A DNA stretch of 64,000 nucleotides from Fennellomyces sp. T-0311 (GCA_025266875.1 JALLLT010000001.1:1736001-1800000); one strand, 5' to 3'; shown: positions 12,175-24,825, numbered from the stretch's first letter. A program made the numbers and translations. The notes: generated by a model from the letters alone, not told the origin.

Positions 12175-13197
12175 TCTTGGCCCCTCAGCAAAGCTTCCAA
12201 ACCAGTCTTTGAAAGATCGCTACCACTCAAATCATTGATCTTTCCTGTTCTCTTGATCGATACGTAGTTTGGCTTGATGCAAAAGACGCGCACAACGACG
12301 CGTGAAAAAGTGCAGCTGAATTGGAGCGGCGACGGTGCAGTGCAAGGAGCCTGAAACAGAAGTCTGTGCGCCCGCTGTCTAACCTTTGGTCGGCATGACA
12401 CTAGCGAAAATGATCGTTCAGGAGCACTTTTCCTGAGCGGCTGAAGCTTTGTTGCTTGTTGATATGGCCTTCACGTGCAAACAGAACCGGCAGTCATTTT
12501 TTGGGGACTGCTCATTGCAGACAAAAACAACCGGTGCCACTGCTGCGGATTTTCTTTTTTTCTCTCCTTCAAGACTCACTTTCTGCAAACAGCGACACGC
12601 GCAATGAAGACTTGTTCTGAGCAAGTGGATCGGCTTTGGCATACGGCATTGACGCGCGCTCTCGCACTCTTCCCCGCTCTCCTTGGACCCCAACCATCCT
12701 CAGGGCGTTACCGTTCTTGCACAAGAGCGTGTAGCGCGTCGATTGGCATTCTAGGCAGTAATGATGGCGCCTTCCGAATAAACGAAGTCTTCCAGCCAGC
12801 CTGCCTTCGACTGTCCTGTCTCCTAGCATAGGCTCCCCTTCCCCTTATACTAGTGGCTCTCTTCCCTTACTCGTCGGGCGTCCCCGCAAGCCCCAGGATG
12901 GTCCCAGAGTGCGCGCGGCTTACCCGTATGTCTGAGCAGTTCGCTGAGCTATGGTGGCATGCTTTGCGCTGCTGCCATAACAATTTTTCAAACTGGTGCC
13001 TTGGCACCTTCAAACCAAAAAGTTAAAAAAATGACAATCTAAATGTGCCGAGCCAATCTTGCTTGCGTTCGATTGAATCGTCAACGCGATCGAATCGACC
13101 TGCAAAGCCCTGGCATCAGCAACGACGAGTAACATATCCAATTGTTCCTCGATCGCGCTAACGCAGCCAGTTTGTTTCCTTTGCAAGTGCTTGACAC
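12175..13197 (+). repeat. 1.02-kb repeat element, left arm of inverted pair
   Basis: The segment from TCTTGGCCCCTC to GCAAGTGCTTGACAC recurs in reverse orientation at 21539-22560 with only scattered differences. An 86-codon frame (minus strand, 12569-12829) is identical in both copies. The middle is GC-richer than its surroundings. I see no clear LTR ends, terminal inverted repeats or transposase, so the class is unknown. It could be a non-autonomous element, or a captured gene fragment duplicated by rearrangement. The 86-codon frame includes a HHYCLECQSTRY stretch but no recognisable domain. Confidence 0.85.
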
Positions 13198-13597
13198 GCA
13201 GAGAGCCGGTAGCTTACTTCATGACTGGACGATTCGAAAAGTAGCGTTGCATCGTCATGATTGTTTAAGCGTATTGTCTCTACTTGCACATGCGCAAACC
13301 TTTTTGAGTGGACTAGAGTAGAGCCACACGCAATTTAGAATAAAAGCTAAAATCTGACGGTCTTCCTCTTTCAACCAGCACCTCCTGAAGTCGAGGCAGG
13401 ATGCTTTACTCTGGACGAAGGTATGTGGATCTGCATGGTTGCGAGGAGGTTGGTCGATACATACACATTCTAAGCCATTTGAAATAAATCTTTTAGACTA
13501 TGAGTCGAGATGAGATACTCATGTATCAGCAAAGGATAAAATACAAGTTACATTAATCAAGGCACTCATTTGACAGCCAATGAATGAAGGAAGGCTA
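13198..13597. other. Spacer, no gene seen
   Basis: About 400 bp between the repeat arm and the 3' end of F-box copy 3, without a supported feature. Confidence 0.4.
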
Positions 13598-15180
13598 CTA
13601 TCCTACTCGAACAATGGATATATCAGTATTTGGCAATTTCCGTCGCACGTATTCTTGAAGCTTTTTATGTGACTTTATCAAGCCGAAGCGTCTGATTGTC
13701 AAACTGTTTAATCTCTTCCCTTGCCACTTATCAGCAAGTCTTTGCACCATATCACTTGTGAGATTTTTCTGCAACAGAAAAAACATGTCGAGCGAAGAGA
13801 CGTTATCCGCAATTGAATCTAGTATTTCAGCTGATAAATTCTCCACATCGTTGAACCAGATCAACTGCATGGATGGATGAAAGCGACTGACTAGTCTCTG
13901 CAAGTTTTGGGTCGTGTTTCCGTGGCAAAAGACAAGCCTGACTGATTTTAACGATCGATTCGGGTGTTCCAAGCATACTCCCGATACTTCTGTCGCTCGT
14001 CTGAACCTGATTGTCCAAAGAACGAGGTGCTCCAAACATGGTAGTCGATCCAAAATCGAATCCATGTCAAATCCGTGAGGTGTAGCACCAGCGCGTACAA
14101 GCACGAGTGATCGAAGGTTTGATCCGACGACATCGATAAGGAATTCTTGGATGATCCAGCATATTTGCAATCCAAATGTGTCCCTGATTTGGAATGCAGA
14201 CATGATACTGCCATATTTCTCCAGCAAGTATAGAAGACTCTCTTCACTGACCCAACCGGGACCACATGCAAACGCCTTACATCCCTGGCTCCGGTAGTCA
14301 GTGTGGTGTAGTTTTTCCTCGACGGGTCGCTCTCCAAGCCGCATACTTTGCCACGCTGGAAATGTCTCGTCGATCCACGTCAGCCAGTCGCGGTTAGGCC
14401 AAAAGTTGGAAGATATGCATATATCTCTCAGTCCCGTAAATAGAGGTAATACTTTTGTCAGCGGGTATAGCTTTGGATCTGTAAAGTATAGATCCAAATC
14501 GACAACCCGTTTCATAGAAACTGCGATGGCACTATCGGCAGTGATGGTATTAGTGCTCGGAGTAACGGGGAGAACAGGGTGTATCGGAAAAAACAAGCGC
14601 AGCTGCGTGAGGTCCAAGCACTGTTCGAATATCATTGAGAGGATGTCCTCGAACGATGCACCGGTATCGACATGCAGCGATTTCAATGCATGACCTGTGA
14701 AACGTAGCAATTTATGGAATTTCACAAGCACAGAGCGGTTTGGAATATACACGTGGCTGACTAAAAGCGTTGCTGATGAGTCTTGTAGAATCACGTACAT
14801 AACCAATACCTACGCGATTGGATATTTGCGCATTTCATGTCAAGGAGAAAGTCAATCCCGTTTGGATCACTGTTCAAGTTTACTCGGCGGATATCGTTGC
14901 CGCGGATATTGTAGCGCTTCAGACGGCGGTCAAGGTTTCCGCTCAATTCACTCCACATTACTGGTGACCCAAGCAGCTGTGAACGCCAGGTTTTGCACAC
15001 CTGAATGCATTTCAAACGTTCACTTAATGTCAACAAGGACCAGACGATTTCCAGAATGTCGTGAGGAAGTTTAAACACCAATGGCACGACATGGATTCCA
15101 GACTCTCTTTTTGAGGCACGACGTTTTTCAAAAGCTCGCTTGCGGAGTGGAGGAAGGTGGCCTAGCGACCGCTGCAACAT
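13598..15180 (-). CDS. F-box/LRR protein, array copy 3
   Basis: Exons 15180-14814 and 14760-13598 join in frame into 509 codons. The F-box is FKLPHDILEIVWSLLTLSERLKC with CKTWRSQLL and VMWSE. The LRR part includes MDSILDRLPCLEHLVLWTIRF and LKSVRLVFCHGNTTQNLQRL, and the protein ends KLPNTDISIVRVG. It is closest in style to array copies 1 and 4. It lies inside the segment bounded by the 1-kb inverted repeats, immediately next to the left arm. The start MLQRSLGHLPPLRKR matches its paralogs. A role as SCF substrate adaptor follows from the family; the target is unknown. Confidence 0.85.
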
Positions 15181-15486
15181 GGTTATGCTTTGCAGGAGGT
15201 AAAGGAGCTGTTGCATTATTAATTCTGGCTCCTCTTGTTTTTTGTACCACCATCACACAGAAGCAGACACCATGGATACAGGTTACATACATAGCTTTTA
15301 AATTTATTCTATATGTCACTCTTCCTGTCCATATCTTACTCTAATATGCGTACGTAGAATAAGCATCAAGCAACATCCAACTATCGATATAGCAAGATAC
15401 ACAGACAATACATGGTTACACTCGTAGAAAGAGATACGTATATCAAATCGGAATGTATGGGCAAATTGCTAAAGGACAAGCTACTG

Positions 15487-17213
15487 CTATAGTACACCAT
15501 CAATAACTACATCAGTATTCGGCAGCCTTTGTCGCACATAATTCTGGAGCTGGTCATTCGACTTGATGTGACCAGAACCTCGGATTCTCAAGTTATTCAA
15601 CCGTTTTCCCATCCATTTATTGGCAAGCCTTTCCACCATATCATTCGTTAGATCCTTCTGCAATAGAAAAAGCCAATCAAGGGAAGACACCCTATCAGCA
15701 ATTGAATCCAAGACTTGATTTGGCAACTCGTCCAGACTGTTGAACCAGATGCGTTCCATGGATGGATGAAACCGATCGACAAGTTTGTGCAATTTATGAG
15801 CGGCGAGTCCGTAGCAAAAGATGAGCTTGACTATTTTTAGCGATCGATTTTGCTGCTCCAAAGATGCACACGTCTTTTCCGTGGCTTCCCTAAAGTTAAT
15901 GTTCCAGAGAATAAGCTGCTCCAAGCATGGCAATCGACCCAAGATTTCATCTATATCGAATCCACGGGCAGATCCGCCAGAGCTTATTAGTACAAGTGAG
16001 CGAAGGTGAGGCGTGCCAATATTGAGATAGTTTTGGATAATGCTGCATCGTTGTCGCGATCCAAAGAGTTCTTTGATGTGGATGGCGGTCATGATACTGC
16101 CATACTTTTCCAACATGTGCTGAAGATCCTCGTCATTGACCCAACGAACACCATACGATAACGCTTTGTATCCTTGCTTTCCGTATTCGATATGCCGTTT
16201 TTCGGCAAATGGTCGCTCTCCAAGCTGGATGGTTTGCCATGCTGGAATTGTCTTGTCGAGCCAAGACAGTAACCCGCGATTCGGATAGAACGTCGAGGTT
16301 ATAGAAATATCTCTCAGCCCGGTAAAGTAAGGTAATAGCCGCCTAAATGCATGCTGGTTTATATCACCTAAAAATAGATCCAGATCGACGACCTGTTTCA
16401 TGGAGTTGGCAACTGGACTATCTGCAACGATGGTGCAAGTACTGGAAATAGGCGGCCCTGAATTCTTTGTAATAAACAAGCGTAGATTTGTGAGACTTGA
16501 GCATTCTGAGAATATCAGAGAGAGAATGTCCTCGAACGCCATGTCGACTATCATGATGAGTAGATATCTCAGTGCAGGGCCAGTGAATCGCAGTAATTCT
16601 TGAAACGGCTCGAGCTCAATGGCATTTCGAAAGCATGCTCTGTTTACTGTTACTGTATGTGAATGAATCTGTGCATATAAAGGTTGAAGAAGTAGCACTT
16701 ACTGGATTGGATATTCGAGCATTTCAAGGCAAGAAGAAATTCAATTGCTTCCGGGTCGCGCTCCAAGTTCACTTGACGAATATCCTTGCCGTTGATATTG
16801 TACGGTTTCAGATCGCGAACGTTGCATTCGCTTACATCGCCCCACATAACTGCTGAATCAAGTAACTGTGTACGCCAGACTTTGCACACCTGGGTGCACT
16901 GCAAACGATCAATCAGCGAGATTTGTGACCAGATTGATTCCATAATGTCGTAAGGGAGATTGAAGACGATTGGCTCCCCATGGATTTGTTCCTTTGCGGC
17001 TCTGGTTTTTGCATTAGCTCGTTTATGGAATGACTGGAGGTAACCTAGCGACCGCTGAAACATACTGGGACTTTCACGAGATAGAATGGCCTCAATAATT
17101 TTGGTTGCCTCTTCTTTCAGTTTCTGTGCGACCATCACTTCTTCAGATCGAGGCACAGTGCGTTTTGCGTTGAGAAAGAGCTTGTCCAGAGCAATGCCGT
17201 CCAAAGGAGTCAT
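15487..17213 (-). CDS. F-box/LRR protein, array copy 4, with N-terminal extension
   Basis: Exons 17213-16703 and 16637-15487 join in frame into 553 codons. Unlike its neighbours it begins about 50 residues earlier with MTPLDGIALDKLFLNAKR and continues through EEVMVAQKLKEEATKIIEAI, a charged and probably helical segment, before MFQRSLGYLQSFHKR. The F-box is FNLPYDIMESIWSQISLIDRLQC, followed by CKVWRTQLL and VMWGD. LRR segments include IDEILGRLPCLEQLILWNINF and LKIVKLIFCYGLAAHKLHKL. The extension is probably ancestral, because copy 2 retains a decayed version. It is likely an SCF receptor. Confidence 0.85.
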
Positions 17214-17986
17214 GAAATAGGAAAATCATTATATATGCGTAACTAGTAACTCCTTGAAGAACATCTTGGAACGTAAAAACACGCTAGTTTGGACCAAGTT
17301 TCGGCGAGAAAAGATCATAGGTTATGACATTGTCAGAAATCCCAAAGCTTCTTGCTCTGTTGATGAGGATCACGGTTTACCTGGAATCACAGTTGACGAT
17401 CGATTCAAATATGGTACATCATCTTTAATAATATCTGTGCCAATTAGGCTTTGTTGATACCGTCGCTCGTACCACTGAACAATGCTGTGTTCCATGCTAT
17501 ACACCACAAACTACGGGTAAACATGTAGGTGACCGACGAAAAAGAGCTATGTACAAAATGCTGGCCGTTTCAACAAGTCACTCCATTGGTCACACTATCC
17601 CTCCACCCCTTTTCTTTGAGCGGGGCCAAATCCCAGGGAGACTTGCTTTGAATGAAGAGAGGCGTAGCTGCGTGCTCTAGCTCCCTTGAACAGAATCTCT
17701 CTGAAGGAATGGGAGATAATGAAATCTTGACCAAATATATTTTTAATTCATATAATGGATGGTCCAGTATGAACGATTACCACAGAGACAAGGCGGTGTG
17801 TATCGATAACATACAAGTTTCGCGAATGCATGTTTTCTACCACTGACACACTAGACGAGCCTTGTATCACTGTGGACAACCAAACAATCAACAACAACAA
17901 AAAGAGGGAGCTGCAGAATGCATGACTGTTCAGCTGCACTTCCGCTTTCTATTTTTTTCTCGTTTCTCTTTGCCTCTTCCCGTTTC
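17214..17986. other. Divergent intergenic region between F-box copy 4 and VPS26
   Basis: About 770 bp serving as upstream region for both divergent genes. I found only short ORFs without recognisable motifs, and no repeat. Confidence 0.4.
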
Positions 17987-19425
17987 ATGTCTGTTGCAGT
18001 AAGTTTTTTCTTTGGATGAACTTGCTTGACCTTTGGCACTCACTGCATGAAAGTCGCTCTTTGGATTCTCGGCTCCGGCGGATGTAAAGGTCCAGCTGAC
18101 CAATACCGACAAACGCAAGTCTTTTGATGTGGCCGTCAACAAGGCCCAACCTCGTGAGAAACTGCCTCTCTACTTTGACCGAGAGCCTGTAGAGGGCAAG
18201 GTAAGCTTGCACTGCGACGGATATTTGACAACACGCTAATGGAGCAAACAAGGTCATGATCAAGGTTGGCCATGGGAAACGATTGGAACACAATGGAATC
18301 CGCGTCGAATGCGTTGGGAGCATTGGTAAGACGCAAGCTGAGGATTGTGTTTGGGGAGACTGACATTAGCTATAGTCATCTTTAACGACTCGTCGCAAAG
18401 CAAGGAGTTCCTTTGTTTGTCCCAAGAACTTGCGGCACCCGGCGAGCTGAGACAAAACACGACCATGGAGTTTGAGTTCCGAAACGTCGAAAAGCAATAC
18501 GAGTGTTACTATGGCGTCAATGTACAGCTACGGTACGGACGTATTCTGCGTGAGCTTGAGCCAGTTATTTTTTTTTTGACACGGTCTGTAACAGGTACTT
18601 TGTGCGAGTGGTGGTGGGACGACGCATGGGAAGTTTGGTCAAGGAAGCCGACATGCTCGTACGAACCTACAAGCGACCAAAGGAGGTGGCACATTCGATC
18701 AAAATGGAGGTGGGCATCGAAGACTGCTTACATATCGAATTCGAGTACAACCGATCAACGTAAGGATGTCCCGCGCAATAGCCTTTCCTACTTGGTAGAC
18801 TGATCGTGCTTCTCAGGTATCACCTGAAAGACGTTATTGTGGGCAAAATATTCTTCCTGCTTGTGCGGATCAAAATCAAGCATATGGAGCTGTGTATCGT
18901 GCGAAGGGAAACAACAGGATTTGGTATATCATCACTTGGCATGTCCGTTGTGAGTACTGATGTGGTCGTGCTTAGCTCCCAATACGTACAACGAAAGTGA
19001 AACTGTCAGTAAATTCGAAATCATGGATGGAGCTCCTGTTCGCGGTAATGCACGAAAAGGCCTTTTTTTTATATATTGCAAACTTACAAGCAACCCTTTA
19101 GGCGAGGTCATACCGATTCGACTTTTCCTCGGCGGATACGATCTTACGCCGACTTTCCGCGGTACGCACACGTTGACGAACCCTTTCGAAGCTGGCTAAT
19201 GTCGTTGGTAGATGTCAACAAACGGTTCTCTGTCCGCTATTACTTGAACCTTGTATTGTACGACGAGGAAAATCGACGGTATTACAAACAGCAAGAGATC
19301 ACACTCTATCGACGGCGAGGTTTGTTATTACAGAAGCTGATGGGATGGGTATGCATACTAAGTATCTCCGTATAGAGGATGATGGCTTATCGCCAGAAAT
19401 GGGTGTGGAGGGGGATTCTGATTAA
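17987..19425 (+). CDS. VPS26: Retromer subunit VPS26 (PEP8)
   Basis: VPS26 is the arrestin-fold subunit of the retromer complex (with VPS35 and VPS29), which recycles cargo from endosomes to the Golgi. About nine small exons join in frame. The first codes only MSVA (17987-17998). The second starts at 18054 with SLFGFSAPADVKVQL. Diagnostic stretches follow: HGKRLEHNGIRVECVGSI, SQELAAPGELRQNTTMEFEF, KMEVGIEDCLHIEFEYN, YHLKDVIVGKIFFLLVRIK, FEIMDGAPVRGE, IPIRLFLGGYDLTPTFR, and KRFSVRYYLNLVLYDEENRR followed by YYKQQEITLYRR. The last exon ends EDDGLSPEMGVEGDSD with TAA at 19423-19425. No lesion was seen. It sits between the two inverted 1-kb repeats. Confidence 0.95.
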
Positions 19426-20009
19426 GCTGCACACGGAAGTATTTGGATTAACCATGACACAGGGCTAGAAAGGTTACTGCAGAAGTTAACCTGTCGTATC
19501 GTCTCTCTGTATAACATTCAACCATTAAAAAAGTCAAAATGGATCATTTAGCTCAAAGTTAAGCACCTCTATGATACACAGGGCGGCGATGACATCCCGC
19601 GTACTTCTCTTTCATTCACACTGTAACCAACAAGACCAGGAACTTTGGCGCACCCAGCTATCACAGGAAGACATGTCAATGAGCAACCGATAGTACCAAG
19701 ACGTCACTACCCTCTCAACAGAGCTCGGAAAATCTCAAGGAAGCTTGTTGCTGAAACTTTTTGACCTTTGTGCTGGCCACTGCTTTTGAAAATCAGGGAC
19801 AACTATCGCGTGCTTCCCAAGGAACCGCGCACATTATCCAACTAATGCCAATACCGCCTCTCGGATATCTTTGTGCGGGCACCATCTTTATGGCACGAAG
19901 CAAGCAAACTTGGAGTTGAGAACTATCCAATCCTTGCAAGAGTCGAGCAGTCAGCATGATCAGCTTCTTACGGAGTATGCAACGTGCCGAATAAAAATTT
20001 GGCATCTTT

Positions 20010-20965
20010 GGAGGGCTGTTAGATGTGTTGGTCGATACTGTTCTTGGCTTTTCGGAGCGGGGTCGACACTGAATCTGTCGAAGTGTATCTCAAGAATTCT
20101 GTGAAAAGGTATTACGATCTTACAGTGCTAGAACACACCGCATAGCTTCTTTTCCTTTCAGCGTGTCCCAGGTAACATCGATTAATCCAGAAATCAACCA
20201 GTATTCATCCGTCTGGAAGTCAACTTGGCACTGGACGTACAGCTCAATGCCCCAAGTTGTATATCCCCGGCCTCAACTACAGCGAAGAACTATCGATTTT
20301 AAGCAAGCCTACAGCCCCATCAAGCGGAACATTTGGTCTAGTCTGTATGGGTGTTAAAGTCAATCAGTACTCTACTTTACAGCGATTGATAGAATACACC
20401 CACAGAGAAACATTCCAGGTCGCTTCAACAACTTGGCATTGCGTACGACACGATGTCTCATCCTCCTCCTCGTCATACTTCGCACGGAACGCAGCATTCA
20501 TTAAATATTTCATTGACGTATTATACCGAGCTGAATGCTAGCTAGTATACGTGTCCCCGGCAAAGCACGCATTTTGTACTAGACGCTTATGGACTGGAGA
20601 CAATGGAGTACCTATGGAGCAACGAACTGTTATCTTATTCATCACTTTAAACTACAAACCACCCTCATCTTCTCTCGCCAGTATTGCCTTCTCGATCCCT
20701 CTCATTGGTGTGTGTGACCAATGTGTTATATTAGATTCCATATTCAACAGTGCGATCGAGTTACTAGTGGATGATGTGCTTCCTGGCTATGACCAAGACG
20801 ATATTCCTCCAGTTCTATGAACGTCTACCAATGCTTCCTCATATAACACCACTGACACAATACTTCTGAAGGACTTCCCGCATGATAAGTCAAGCATCAG
20901 TGCTCAAGAAATTATCGATAAAGTGTTCAGCCACTTTGATTACGAGACCCGTGAGTTTTGCATTG
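20010..20965 (+). pseudogene. Possible decayed arrestin-like gene
   Basis: No frame is open throughout. Scattered fragments on the plus strand look coding: EVNLALDVQLNAPSCISPAS near 20215-20275, CPGKARILY near 20555, and FSIPLIGVCDQCVIL near 20690. An acidic end with PGYDQDDIPPVL falls near 20780-20818. The style (LDAPSC, PGKARILY, a Pro/acidic tail) recalls fungal arrestin-like trafficking adaptors, but stops separate every piece. This is a guess from residue style and could be wrong. The rest of 19426-21538 shows nothing else. Confidence 0.25.
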
Positions 20966-21538
20966 AATAAAAGGAATCGCCTTCCCATCACCGTATCCAG
21001 TATATACGTGCACGGTTGTTGTAGGCACAAAATATATGGATACGTTATGTCGTTTCATTTAGGCCAAAGACTCAGTAGCAAGGTACCTCATACGTATATC
21101 TTTTCATTGCCGGTAGTTTGAAGAGTCGGTAATGCCACTAAAGCTGCCGTTAAATTATCTAAAGAAGCGCTAATGCGTCAAGGAAATACAATCACTGGAT
21201 CAGCTTCTATTCAACAAAAAAAAGGCTTTCAAGTTGACTTTCCAAGGCGTTAGCTTTGGTTTCTCGATCTATCTTTTTCCTTTCATGAGTTCTTCTTGCT
21301 TTGACATTTCACTTTTTGTGCTTTTCACCTCTGACGTTTTCTATTTCAAGTGTTTCCGGCTGATTTTCGTTTAGCAGGAGTTATGTGTTTCAGCTCATGT
21401 AGCACAAAAGTTAAAACCAGCCTTTTAATCACAAAAGCGTCTTGTGAATCTCGTTTAAAGAGATTGGACTGTTTATATGCCTCGAATGGCATGGTTAATC
21501 ATGCAAAAGCATTCGAATGCCAGACTGCAACGTCACAT

Positions 21539-22560
21539 GTGTCAAACACTTGCAAAGGAAACAAAGTGGCTGCGTTAGCGCGATCGAGGAACAATTGGAT
21601 ATGTTACTCGTCGTTGCTGATGCCAGGGCTTTGCAGGTCGATTCGATCGCGTTGACGATTCAATCGAACGCAAGCAAGATTGGCTCGGCACATTTAGATT
21701 GTCATTTTTTTAACTTTTTGGTTTGAAGGTGCCAAGGCACCAGTTTGAAAAATTGTTATGGCAGCAGCGCAAAGCATGCCACCATAGCTCAGCGAACTGC
21801 TCAGACATACGGGTAAGCCGCGCGCACTCTGGGACCATCCTGGGGCTTGCGGGGACGCCCGACGAGTAAGGGAAGAGAGCCACTAGTATAAGGGGAAGGG
21901 GAGCCTATGCTAGGAGACAGGACAGTCGAAGGCAGGCTGGCTGGAAGACTTCGTTTATTCGGAAGGCGCCATCATTACTGCCTAGAATGCCAATCGACGC
22001 GCTACACGCTCTTGTGCAAGAACGGTAACGCCCTGAGGATGGTTGGGGTCCAAGGAGAGCGGGGAAGAGTGCGAGAGCGCGCGTCAATGCCGTATGCCAA
22101 AGCCGATCCACTTGCTCAGAACAAGTCTTCATTGCGCGTGTCGCTGTTTGCAGAAAGTGAGTCTTGAAGGAGAGAAAAAAGAAAATCCGCAGCAGTGGCA
22201 CCGGTTGTTTTTGTCTGCAATGAGCAGTCCCCAAAAAATGACTGCCTGCTCTGTTTGCACGTGAAGGCCATATCAACAAGCAACAAAGCTTCAGCCGTTC
22301 AGGAAAAGTGCTCCTGAACGATCGTTTTCGCTAGTGTCATGCCGACCAAAGGTTAGACAGCGGGCGCACAGACTTCTGTTTCAGGCTCCTTGCACTGCAC
22401 CGTCGCCGCTCCAATTCAGCTGTACTTTTTCACGCGTCGTTGTGCACGTCTTTTGCATCAAGCCAGACTACGTATCGATCAAGTGAACAGGAAAGATCAA
22501 TGATTTGAGTGGTAGCGATCTTTCAAAGACTGGTTTGGAAGCTTTGCCGAGGGGCCAAGA
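21539..22560 (-). repeat. 1.02-kb repeat element, right arm of inverted pair
   Basis: This is the reverse complement of 12175-13197 at roughly 97-99 percent identity by eye. It includes the identical 86-codon frame (plus strand, 21907-22167). Outside the arms the flanking sequences do not match. No target-site duplication is obvious. The pair encloses about 8.3 kb with F-box copies 3 and 4 and VPS26. Confidence 0.85.
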
Positions 22561-24825
22561 ACGGCCGGATCCACAGTACAAATAAAAACGCATAATCCTT
22601 TTTGAGCGGCGACTTTGATACTTCCTTATTTCTGCACTGTGATTCACCCACCTGTTCAAGAAGCCTAATCACCAAGCGCTGACAAAACCACAACCAACAT
22701 GCAAGCCCTTGAATTATATTAACATGAGGGTGCGAAACCATGAACAATAAGAAACGTGACAGAGACAGACTTAATGGGCCTGATTAGACAAAGAAAACCG
22801 CCGGAATAAAAGCTCTGCTGACCAAAGAAGTAACCAACGCCCGGAAAGTCCCAACCATAACCACCAAACCAGAATAAGCATCAGAGCCGTCAAAGCCAGA
22901 GCCAAATATGTCAGAATATGAACTATAATAATAACCTTAGCCAAACAATACTAACCAGAACATCCGGAATCACAGGTAGGAAATTGTCGAATCAGCCCTA
23001 GAGGCGTGCGGGGCCCAAACCGCTTTGCGCGAGGTGCACTGTACTCGCGTCAACTTTATGGCCGAGCAATACATTGAGACATTTATAGTGTACCGCAGAC
23101 ATAACAGGATCGCGAATTTTCCTAGTCACCGCGCCGTCATCACGGAAACCTCAAACGATTTCCGTAACTACATCGCGGAGGTGCTCCAAGGCAAACTCGC
23201 ACGACCTTGTTTAGTTCCTCATCAAGGCAGAACTCAAAAGCACCACTACCTCGTCCTCTCTACATAGATCACTTTGGGTAAATGTCTCTTCGACCTACTC
23301 ACCTTTTTTTTACCTTCCCTCCTTTTCCTTTTCCTCTTTTTTTTTTGTCTTCTGCCTTCTATGCAACCTTTCGTTGTCGTTTCCAGTTGTATAGACGAAC
23401 TTTGTTCTTTCTTTGTGCTCGAAAAGAGCAAATAAACTGTCATTCGTATTGGCCACTTAAGCATACGTGTGTGATATATATTGACTACGTGTTCTTTTAC
23501 ACTCTGACTTTTCTACGTAACTGTCACAGCAAGCAAGAATCATAATACTTCTCATGCAAACAAACAATAGAAACGTAAAAATACATCACAATATATGGTT
23601 TAATTCTGCAAACAGGAGTTTCATGAACGGGAAATTCACGAAAAGGAGTATCACGAAAGAAAGTTTTTGCGCATAACGTTAAAAACGCGGATTGCAAAGC
23701 AACATAAAAGGAAGCCATCCACCTTTTACATTATCCAACAAGTGAATCCTAACTTCTTCATCAAGAATCCTGTGAACAGCCTTCCTGAATTTGACCCACA
23801 TAACCATCGGAGAGATGTACTCGTTTGGTGACCGGATCAGACATTCTCAAGTACTGGACAGATTTTACCTACATAGGGCAAAAATGTCACTTGCCAGCGC
23901 TTCGCACTGGACCTACAAATATACATTTCTTTCACCGCGACCAGACCAAGTAGTGTTGCGTATTAAATGGGGCATACAGCCACCCTCCTTCCGAGAACAG
24001 AATAAACCGTATTTCAAAGTGCAACTATCACCTGGCTCATGTACTTTGTCATAAAGCTGCAACTCGATCCCAAACCAAGACAGCATGGAAGAATAGCAAT
24101 GTCGAGACCGGACTTTTTCGTTTGTTTAGGTGTGAGCACACATCGCTATTATCTAACGGTGACTATCTCCAACCATTCGTTCGTATGTACGTTTGCGAAA
24201 ATCACAAAACTATATAGAATCATATTATGTATGCATGCAAGCTGTGCTAAAACTGCCTCAGGGCCAATACCATAGCGATGGCAATGCATTCTGATGATGA
24301 TTGTCTGGAAACAGTCCAAAAAAAATGAAAAAGGCTGAACCAAACGTACAGCTATTACACATATGGAGAGTCCCTTCTACTATGGTGGTCTGATTCTGCA
24401 CATCAAGTTTCCTAGAGAAAACGACATAAATGTCCTTAATCGGAAAGTGTCGAATTAGATAGTTGACATGTCTCGATTGTTTCCGTGATTTCTGACTGGA
24501 TGAATATCTGCATTTTGCTTTCTCGATAAGCAGATACACTGCTCTATTACATTGGCATTACTATTCACTCTCATATCTTTTCAGAAAAGAAGCCCCCGAC
24601 AGGTCCCAGGACGGAACAGGCCTATTTTGATACATTTTCTTCCGGTGCATCAAAATCAGCTGATCGAAGGTGCATCGAACCAATGCCGCAAATAAACTCA
24701 CATAAATGTCACGAGAGAAGATGCATTAGTCTATGAAGTAAGAGAAGAAGAAATGCTTTATGTTGTGTAATGTACGCAAAAGGAAAGTATAGTCGGAAGC
24801 CTCGGACCGCTTTATCTCCTGTTGG
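22561..24825. other. Gene-poor stretch
   Basis: About 2.3 kb with only short ORFs, no RNA gene and no clear repeat. A few frames (minus 24258-24539, with IRHFPIKDIYVVFSRKLD; plus 23881-24054) look slightly protein-like but have no recognisable domain and no convincing splice partners. They may be remnants. Confidence 0.4.

Noticed and set aside
12175..13197. Inverted repeat as a pair of solo LTRs
   Set aside because: No convincing TG...CA ends, no target-site duplication and no primer-binding site or polypurine tract were seen.
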